A stretch of 64,000 bases of DNA from Thysanoteuthis rhombus (lineage: Eukaryota; Mollusca; Cephalopoda; Oegopsida; Thysanoteuthidae): contig OY735207.1 of assembly GCA_963457665.1 (NCBI GenBank), forward strand, positions 47,976,696 to 48,040,695, written 5' to 3'. This document shows positions 24,201-34,900 of this stretch, piece by piece. Each line of letters begins with the position of its first letter. The stretch's first letter is position 1. A model generated the notes under the pieces. It did no database searches. It was not told the DNA's origin and saw only the letters and a list, made by a program, of their open reading frames with translations. The position numbers were made by a program, and so were the translations under genes.

Positions 24201-27200
24201 TTTTTTATTGATCACTGTCTAAACAAAAGTCAGGAAAAGTAACTTATTCATTGATCACCCCTTTTTCTAATTTTTTCATTGTTCATTCTAAACATGGCAT
24301 ACAGCCAGAAGATATTTGTTATGCAATGATTCCTATCCATTGACTAACCAGACCTACTATTTCTAGGTTTTTACGTCTTGAGTATTTCGAAAGGGACAGT
24401 CGCCATAAAGAGTTAGTCATTGCTGATGTGCGTTCTTTATATGTCTCACAATGCATGGAGTTATTTGCTTAGATTGACTTGGACCTACAAATACTGATTA
24501 TTTTTAGCTATACAGGAGCCCCCTTCAATATAGTGAAGTTTGCTATAGCATGGTTTGGGATATAAGGCAGGTCGATGGTAGACCCCCAACATTTTTGCCT
24601 ATATCATCTCCCTCGCATCTAGAAAACCATGAATAGAAATAGAATTTTGTCAAAAGATTCACAAAATATGATTGAATCATAAATTTCTTCAATTTTCAGT
24701 CAATTAAGATCTAATTACATTAGATATATTATTTCTTGGATTTTGTGATTGAAGCCACACCTTAATTAAACTTGTTTGGCACTCACGATGGAATTGAATA
24801 TCCGTCATTCAATTATAATGCAGTTGTTTATCTTGAACCTCAACAACTGTGTTATAAAGGGGATCTACTGTATCATATTGCAGGAAAATAAATTGTATCG
24901 TTTATCGACCCATTTTTTTAGATCGAATGGTTGAAATAAGGAAAAATATTTTGATGATATGATTTACACATTCAAATACAATATTGTTGAACTTTGTAAA
25001 TTAATTTTGTTCGGTCATTTTGTGAATTTTTTCTGATGGAAGCAGAAAGTTTTGATATCTTTGACATGCTTCCTGCCTCCTGTCAAGGTGTCCATTGTTT
25101 ACAACGGAAGTATTCAAGAATCGAAAGACTTTTACAGCTGCACTCAAGATGAAATACCAGAAAAGATTTCAATCATTTATCAATCATCATTCCTTAATCA
25201 AATGCTGGAAGATTTTTATTTTGAATGATCTTTTACTAAATGAATATTGTTAATCATTTCTTTTATGACAAAAATATTTTACAACGAAAATTCCAATCCT
25301 GGACAACCTTAAACTTAATTTAATAAATTCTTTTGAACAAAATTCTCGCAATTTGAATTAGATTGTCAGTGGTTTGGTCTTTATCTCTGATCTACACGGC
25401 CCATATAATGATCGTAGAATAGAGATCTCGGTATTGCAACAAAAAGCTACGGAAATGAGATGGACGGAAGGCTAGTCTAAATGATGATTGTAGATAATTC
25501 ATCAAAGAAATTTGTAGACTATTACATCTAATACTACTAGTGAATATAAACAAATAAGATGTCAGTAGAGCAGTAAGCGGAGATGTAAAGAGAAGAAAGG
25601 TCTCCTAAATATAAGGGATGCTAGTTGAAATCTCACCAGACACTCATCGTTCACAATTAAGATTGTTTCTTTAAGGATCATAGAATAATGATTTCAGTGT
25701 TGATGCAAACAGCAACAAAGATAAGAAGAGAGAAAGCCTAGTCAAAAATTAATAATGACTAACAATGCTTCATTCAGGAAACTTGCAGACTATCCGACTC
25801 ACGTATATAAACAAACAAAGACATCTTCATCGTTGTGACGAGAGCAATAGAGAATATAGTCATATTGTATATGTGAGTGACGTCTGCTGATAAAGTTTTC
25901 AGAGCACATCTGGTAAGGCCCTCTCACAGGAAGATAGGCTCCCAAGGGTGAAAGATGCAAATTCAAATCATGATAAATGTTCGGTTTTTTTTTAAATTTC
26001 TGATCGATGCTGCTCATTTAATGGTGATGGAATCACAATTTGAATGTTGCAATAAAAAACAACAGAAACAATGTAAATGAAAGACTGTTGCTGTTTATAG
26101 CCGAGTCTCATTCATAGTACATACAGATACTAGTAATACGGTCAACAAACTTTTGAAAATCACAAGCTCTGGATTCAGGGGGATAAGCCAAGCAAACTCA
26201 AAGAAGGGAAATACCAGCGGATCTTTCACACGGCTAATCTTTCTTTTCACATCGGAGATTTTAAAGTTGTCGCAAATATATTACAGATATGGGTATCATT
26301 AAGACTGGATTATTTCTACTTTTCTGTTATTATTAATTGCCAAGTCTACTCTGTTTTGAATATGTTTGGATTTTTTTCTTTCCTCCTCCCAAAACAACCT
26401 CAATACTCACAGGAAAGATTTTTTTACTGCATGACAGTTTACATGCTAGGGAAAGAGAACAAGCAGTCAGAACTCAGTGTTTCAGATAGATGGCCTGATA
26501 AATACAAACTGTCACCTGACCAACAGCTTTTGATACCATGCTGTGTTGGGGTTGATCCATCATTAAAATTGGAAAAAGGGGTGATCAATTAAGAAGTTAC
26601 TTTTCCTGCCTTTTGTTGGGCAGTGATCTCCAAAAAAGTCTGAATTTTAAAAAAAACATGTCACAAACAAAAGATCAATTAGGCGTAAACTCGAAATCAA
26701 ACCTCTGGCTGAAAAAACAATTTAGGGTGGAATTTTCGAAATAATAGAAAAAAGGTTTTATCAAGAAGCAATAAGGTGTAAATGTTTAACTTATACGCAT
26801 CGTACATAGATACATATATACATAGCCAGCAAGATCAATTCAAGAACTGAAGAAACCTATATTGATTGTTTTGATTATTCTGGTAGACAGCTCCTAATAA
26901 GCTCACTAAGACCTGATCTGAGAGATGCAAATTATTATTGAGATCATTATGTTCAAATTCTCTATTTGGATCTTTTTCTGATTTTTTATGTTTTGCATTG
27001 CAGATAACAATTGGTATTCACACGGGAGAAGTTGTGACCGGGGTCATAGGTAAAAAGATGCCTCGTTATTGTCTGTTTGGCAACACGGTCAACTTGGCCA
27101 GTCGAACGGAGACAACTGGAGTGAAAGGAAAAATAAATGTCTCTGAATATACTTACCGGTAAGTCTCTCACTTTCTTTATTGTCTTTGTGTTTTTGGTTT

Positions 27201-28036
27201 GATCAGTTTATTCGGCATTGTACTTGCAGATGTCGGAAACAAAAGAAGAAATTTTAGAATGGAGACTGAGTTTTTATCTCTTCAAAAGCTGGTTTCTTGC
27301 ATTTTCAAAGGTATGATAGTAGTCATTGCAAACTACCAGTGGGAGAAAGACTAAACCTTAGAGAGATATAAAAGGATGGAGGGGGATATCTGTTTGGTGA
27401 AGTTTCCCCTTCCCCATTTTGTCATGGCTGATTAACTTTAGTATGGCTGATCTACATGCACACAGGCATATCCAAAGAGACCTGTGTTCCGCCTCATATG
27501 CTCATCTGATTTCAACCTTATTTTATAGCTAATCACTTCCAGCTTTCTTCCTTTCTATTTCTTTTCTGCCATTATTTAGTTTGTATCTGTCTTACTTCTA
27601 TCCAAATTCCAAAATTCCATTTCCCTTCATTTTGTTCACAAAACAGTTGCAAGTTTGAATAATCACTTCGTGGATAGAATTCTATTGATCTGTTGAGAAA
27701 TTGAAATGATTATTTTTCCTCAATAACTGAAACATAGCTATGCTGTCTGCTAACAGTTATCCTTATCAATAATATTTTAAGGGACCGTCTTCGCATCTGA
27801 CATACTCCAGAAACCTATTCTTCTTCTCGTGGGAAAATGTCCCTACACCTCTACACCTATGCGCATATATATATATATATATACATATATATATGTATAC
27901 AGTCATGCATACATTTACACATTCAGTCTCTCCAACACACCATATGTCAATATCCTTGCAAATGAATCTGCTTCCAAAATCCATCATAGTGGGAAAGAAA
28001 AAACATATGCATATATAGCATAATACGAAATTATAC

Positions 28037-28097
<61 letters not shown>

Positions 28098-31000
28098 CAT
28101 GAATGCATTATATAATAATGATTCTGTCAGATTACATATCTATTTCTCAATTATGATATTCATGTATTCATAGCCCCACATGCACACTCACACACACATG
28201 CAAAAGCATAAACACTCTGCAAATATCCCATATATCTTCATGTACACCTATACACACACCTCTCCTCCATATACTCACACATAGACAGACCACTTTATTT
28301 CTAAGAATAAAATTGAAAATATTTCTAAATTCGCCCTTTCCTCTCACTTTGACATCATAATACCTTGATTGTTTGTAAGTGCTAAACACACGCACAACCA
28401 CACACACACCCACATTGTGCACATACACCCAAGCATGTAGGTTCACACACACACATACACACACACACACACACACATATTAGTATATTCAATGTCTTGT
28501 CATGGAGTAATGCTCGACAAATAAATTTATAAACACCCACGCTCATCGGTATAAAATGTTGATGATACCAAACTGTGGAGAAAAGATTGGCAAGTACAAC
28601 CTGCAGACCATTACTACGGTAGTGAACTTGATCCTCAGTGGGTACTCTAAACTTGTGGCCCTATGCCATACTATAGCAAGCTTAGCATCTTTCTTTCTCT
28701 TTCTCATAACTGAAATTCCAGCTGTGTATTATAAGTGAGAAGTGATCTTGAAAGGTTGCGGGAGGGCAATGTGTATATAAACAAATGTGGCTCCATTTTG
28801 GCAGGAGGAAACACTGTGAAGGGATTATCCAGATAAAAGAATCGTTCGATTCCAAAGTTGAAGTTGTTTGTCCAAAAAAGGGATTGAACTGTTTGAGTAA
28901 CTGTTCGAACATTTTGAAATTATCATGTTAATTACTGCCCGAGTTGAAATTACCATCTTAATCACTGTCTGAGTTTTCTGAGAGGGCGTGTGGTTTTGAT
29001 GAATCTTTTGCACCAGTTTCCATGTCTGAGTTGTCTTCCTCACAGAACAATGGCAGTTCTACACTGCACTCCTCTTCAGTCGCCCGCCACGTTTGGTAAC
29101 CTTCTGGGAAACTGGAATTGAGATCCCCAAGGAAGAACACTAGACAGAGGAGATGAAGAATGATCAGAACAATATATCCCCATGGATCAAATAATGAGTT
29201 CTGTTCAATATTCCTGGAAGGTTAGCATATCTGACAAAAGCCAGTGGTTGCGGTAGCCAGAAATAGTCTGAAAGAATCACAGTATGACTTATTCAAATCT
29301 TCCTGTAAGGACAAATATAGGATGTAGAAACACTGGTGTACCAAGGGAGGTGTGTGTGCGGGGTGGGGTCAAGCTTACCCCAAGGTCACATCATGTTTTC
29401 GCAGAACAAAGATTCAACATTTACAGCCACTTTTAGCATCATTTTTCAGCAATTGGAGCCAATATTCAGCTCTTTTCTAGCCATTTTCAACTATCAAAAA
29501 TACTTATAAAAAGGCTGATAGTATCTTTTTAGGATGTTTTTGGTATTTCTTGATATTGTTTTTAGTTCAATTTGTCACGAAAAATTTTCTGAGTTGGCAA
29601 CATTTGGAGTGACACCCTGAGTTACCAACCCGGGTTACACCGACCCTAAGAATGCCACGTTGTAAAAACAACCTGAGAGTAATTGCGATAAAAAAGAAAG
29701 AAAAATAAGATAAAATAAAAACTAGTCCAACATTGATGATAAGGTCTTTCTTTCTTCAAATTCTTATTACTGGGTCGAGATGATACATTCAATTTCTATT
29801 CAAGATTTTGTACTTATTAAACTGTGTAAACTTTTACTAAAAGTCAACAGAGTTGAATATCAAAGTTTTTTTTTTTTTTTTCTTTTCACAAATATTTTTC
29901 CCTGATTACATTTGGGGAAACTTCATATCTAAATTGGAATCGTGACCTTCTGATAAAGTGTGAGCTGATCATGTCTGCTACATGCTACACATATTTTTTA
30001 CTCACACACAAACCTCATCATGTACACACACTCACACACAAAGACACACACACACATGTACATACTAACATGAACTTATACCCACGCACATATATACATT
30101 TATAAAAGGAAGAGTTATAGCAAAGAGACGGACTTGATTTCTAAGCACATATACGAGAAAACTTTTAATACATCTACATCTAGGTTCTTCACTCCTGGGT
30201 GGTCCCTGAGTATGTGCAGAAATGTATGCATTGCCGTATATATACAGGCAGCAAGTGCATCATTTTGCATACATATGCAAATACACACACAGAGCCGCGT
30301 ATGGATGTGCACATCCCTGTTCCAGCCTTGAACTCAGTCTGACCTATCCGGTATAAAGTGGTTAGATTGCAGAAGCATTGATGTGTGAAACCCAACTGAT
30401 ACAGATCCGGTTAGTCACTCAATAGAAACAGTGATATCTGTTGGAGGCAAACAGTTTTGGGCGATCAGTTCAGAATTTGAAAAACTGGTGATCAATGAAA
30501 CTTCCCTGGCCCTTTGTTGGATCATGATCACTGAAAAAAAAAAAAAGAAAAGTGGATTTTTAAAAAAAAAAAAGCCTGAAAGCTGCCAGACACAAACTAG
30601 GGAACCAACTTAGCATACATTTACATTGTAAATCATAGAACCTTTTTAAAGGGGGTATTTTCTAAGAAGAAAGCAAAACTTTTATTTAGATATGATTAAA
30701 AATGAATGTTTAGAGTTTCAGTCCTCTATCTACATTGATGTGGCCTCTATATGCGATACATATAGCTAGCCTGATCTGAAAACTGGAGAAACCTATGTTG
30801 ACGGTTTTACTTGGCGGTTTCTATTTTTGGACCTCAGCTGGTATGTTTGGAAGTTTATAGTATTCTCTTCCCTTCGGAGTAATCCAGCCATAAGCATTGA
30901 CCTTATTCTTTTGAAGAAATATCAAAGCATGAACTCTCAGGACGAGGCAACACAAACACACACATATACACACACACATATGTAAGTATATATTTATAAT

Positions 31001-31864
31001 TATGCTCATACGTATCCTTGATCACATTCTTCTTTGTACCTATTGAACTAATTTCTCCCTGGTACAACAAGGGTGCGTAACTTTTCAATGTTTAAAGTCC
31101 AAATCTAAATATATTGTCTACTTATAAGACTGCACTTAAGAGGTATTTAGTTCATTAACAGCCAAATCTAAAGTTCAAAGCATCCAATTAATAATTTATG
31201 TCTTTTTTTATTAGTATTTGCAACTGAAAAGAAATGAAAATAAACCAACCTTTTAATGACTTTTTTGAGATTGATTTTTGCAAGGAAGCAAAGGAATATT
31301 GAGGCTGTAGGAGTCTGCACTTGATGACCTAAAAGGCCACTGGTTCTCCTTTCTTCCTGCTTTGGAGTGGGCAATCTGACCAAAATTCATCATCAGCCTT
31401 TCAGTGATCCGTCGTTGGACAAAAACCTTCTCCAAAAGCTGCCAAACCACTGGATTGTGGGCATTGTGGAGCCAGTACTTTCTGCTAACTCTATTGTGAT
31501 AGAGTACTTGCTACCCATCAATCCATTAATGAATGATCTGGAATTCAGTGTATTGTAGGAAGAGTTCGGTTTTCTGGCTCATTCTTGTTGAGATTCGGAA
31601 CAAACCAAAGGATGGATTAGTCAGCTAAAATTATGAGGAGACAAAAAAACTGATATAAAAAATACTGTTTCTTATTAAAATGATTTTGAAGAAAAATTTT
31701 AGTAAAAAAGAGAGATAATCAAAGTTTTAAAATTTGATTATTTTCATTAAATCAAAATAATAAGTGCTCAATATATTAATATAAATGTATGTCTTGATTC
31801 AACCATTTATCAAGAGTGGTGAATTATTTTTTTTTAATGTACTTACTTATTCTCTCTTAAATTG

Positions 31865-31907
<43 letters not shown>

Positions 31908-34900
31908 ATGAATCAGTTGATTCTCAATGATTACTTCAAAAGAAGAACTGGAAAACATTCAAAGAAATGATTTGTCATGGTACCACTTGAAAAATCAAAC
32001 TCATGAAACAAATTTGTATTTTACCAAGAATAAACAAGATGAGGATTAGGGGTGAAAACAGTTATTCAGGCCTTTAGATTTCTAGCAGCTATTTAGCTCA
32101 AAGGTAAGTGCAACACTATGTTGAAGCAGCTACCCTATCGGTCGCAGGTTTGTTTCCTGCAGCACCCATTTCCTTCTATTGTTTATTCTGTTAACATTAT
32201 CTAGGCCAAGTGATACATTAACTGGAAGTGGGCTTATTATTCATACAGGCATTAGTGTATGAATTTCTATCTGTGTTGTTTTAATTACCTACAATGTGGG
32301 TCAAATTTGTCTTTCAAAGTTGATACTGTGTCATCTGACCCGGTGTCCGTAATGACTTGTAATGTAATTATCCAGTCTTTTTACACTGGAACTGATGGGA
32401 AATATATAATTAACTCACCTACCAATTTTACATCTCCTAACAGATTGCCTTCTTTCATTTATTTCTTGGAATTCACCTCCATTTTGGAACCATTCTTCCA
32501 TCAGTCAATCAACTACACCCTCAGTATAATCATAATCAGGAACTGATGATGGTAATATAATTAGTACTTTATCCCAGTAGATAACTACATTTTCTTCCAA
32601 CTGAGGACCCAAGTAAAATTCTCAACCTCTTGGATGTTAATCATTAGAAAGTATTGAAATCTCTTCTCTCAGTCTACATTCATCATTTTTTTTCCTTGAT
32701 ATTTTCTACTCAGCAGTTAATTAGACAATTTCCCATTCAAACAAAACAACTTCTGGTGGTATCTATCTATGTAGATAGTCAGTAGTTATAGATGGTTCCT
32801 ATTGTGAGTGAGCAAAAGTAGTGATGTAGCTAGAGTTCTATGTGAGATAATGTAAGTTGTGGAGGACAAAGGATGTGGTCTCCACATGTTTGGCTCTTCC
32901 AGCCACATACCAATATCACTGGAAATGTTGAAAGAGGAAAGGGAGGCAATAGTCACTATGACAAAATGGAGAATGTACGTGCAAAGTATCAGAGTGGATG
33001 CAGAGATTAAACAAAATGCCAATGACTTTAATAAAGCCATGAATACGTATTTAGACATACTAATAAAATGTACATTTAGTGACAAGACGTTTCTAACAAT
33101 AGAAGACTGAAGATTGAAGAAACATTGTAAGGGAACATCAATACGATCGATCGTGAAGAGAAGAGGGCTTTTAAGTTCAGGAAATTGGATCCATGATTGA
33201 GAGGGCGGTGTAAGAGCTAAGTAGAAGAGGAAGGTAAGAGCTCCGTAACAAGTTGTCGGAGGAGTCATGTGTTTATGCAGAGGAGGTGACTGAGATGTTT
33301 TGAATCCATAAAGCTTGGAGAAGACCAAGGTATGATTATGAAGACCAGGTATCAGTGGTATGCCTAACTGCCAAGTTGGGTGCAATGTATTTGTAATCGC
33401 GAATGAGCAATTTGCGGGCTATCCTCAGACACTGAAAAACTCATGACAGACACAGTATTCAAGTCACAGAAAACACATGAAGTCAAGCCCATCTGTGCTT
33501 CCTGAAGTTAAGAGAATTAGAAGACAGATAATCATGACTGTTGTATAGTAAAAGCACCGCCATTTCATTCATGAGATGGAGGTGAATACGCGTTTTCAGC
33601 AATAGAAGAGGGTATGATTGAATTGCTGAGCGTATGAGAGATACCTCAACATCTATGAGATAAAATGGGCAATGTTTAGGAAAGTGTTTAGTCATGGTGG
33701 GAACATTGTAAATTTTGAATCGTCAGGGAAGCCCGTGAAATGATATAGATCCTTGAGAGCAGGAACAGAAGACAGAGAGAGAGAGAGAGAGAGAGAGATT
33801 GACTGACTTGAGAGATCCAGAGCAAATAAGTGAGCAAACACGTGTGTTCAGAGTTTTTAGTTGATAGAGGAAGTGACATTTTGTATATTTAGCTAAATGT
33901 GGGGTCTTGTAGCGAAAGCTAATACTCATTTAACTTTGTAATTAATTTCAACTATGAAAAAAAGGAGTAGCTATACGAGCATTTATTGAATTAAACTGTT
34001 TGCTTCCATGCAAATTAGAAACCAGTGAAATCTCAGAATAGATGGAATTTAGTGACAACATTGAAAGAATATTTCAAAAACTTCTCGATTGAAAATCAGA
34101 TACATTATCTTTTATGCAGCTAAATATAAAATTAGTTAACCTTTTCAATTGGAAAATGAAAACAAAAACTTGACCTTCTTCAACTTTAAAGAAAACCTTT
34201 CTGTTCAAAATAGACAATAGACTCTAATTTTGTATCATTCATCTAATATAGTAGATATTTTCACAAGTTATCAAAGAGTGCAGAATTCGCAGAATTGATA
34301 AGGATGTTTACTGAATAGAAAAATTGTTATTCAAAAGTATCGCTTCTGGGTTTAATCAATATGCATACATTGATATATCCAAGTTTATCGTACTTGCTTA
34401 CCACAAGAAAAAGCATAATTCTATATGTTAGTTTGAGAGAAACATTTTGATAACTTATATAATTCTTGATGAAAGAAAAAGTGTTTGAGCCAAAACCAAG
34501 CTCTCAGCATCATGTGATCATTTTTATTTCTCTTTTCTTTAGTTTATTTACTAAACTTTGATCACAAAACTAACTTAGAGTCGTCTATTTAGGAAATTTT
34601 AAGGATTCAGATCAAAGTAATTGCAGCTGAAAACAAATTGCTGTATTTGTTTTCATTTTTTATCCTCAAAATCGAATCAAGTTTTTTGTAAAACAATAGA
34701 ATGAACAGGATCATAAAAATGTATATTCATTTATAAAAAAAATGGACATAAATATTTGACGGGGAGATAATTTCTGGATGTGGAAATTTATCATTGATTG
34801 GAATCGTGTTTATTTAGATTTTACAAAATTTTTAGGGGACTGCTCCTCTCGTATGGTGAAATGATATATCTCTCTTCAGCTAGCTTGATCTTTGGCCTTC

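Larger units (their letters stand above)
22977..27003 (+). other. GUCY1B1 intron 8
   Basis: The intron holds two plus-strand dispersed repeat copies (about 23030-23430 and 23930-24360), a pogo-like MITE (24513-24870) and a minus-strand dispersed repeat copy (about 26440-26880). About 25400-26050 is unassigned repeat-like sequence. Confidence 0.85.

Noticed and set aside
32786-33385. Longest single ORF in the window, 199 codons, minus strand
   Set aside because: No recognisable domain, odd composition rich in Leu, Ser and Thr, no codon signature, and no splice or start context. Long ORFs arise by chance in a low-stop stretch.
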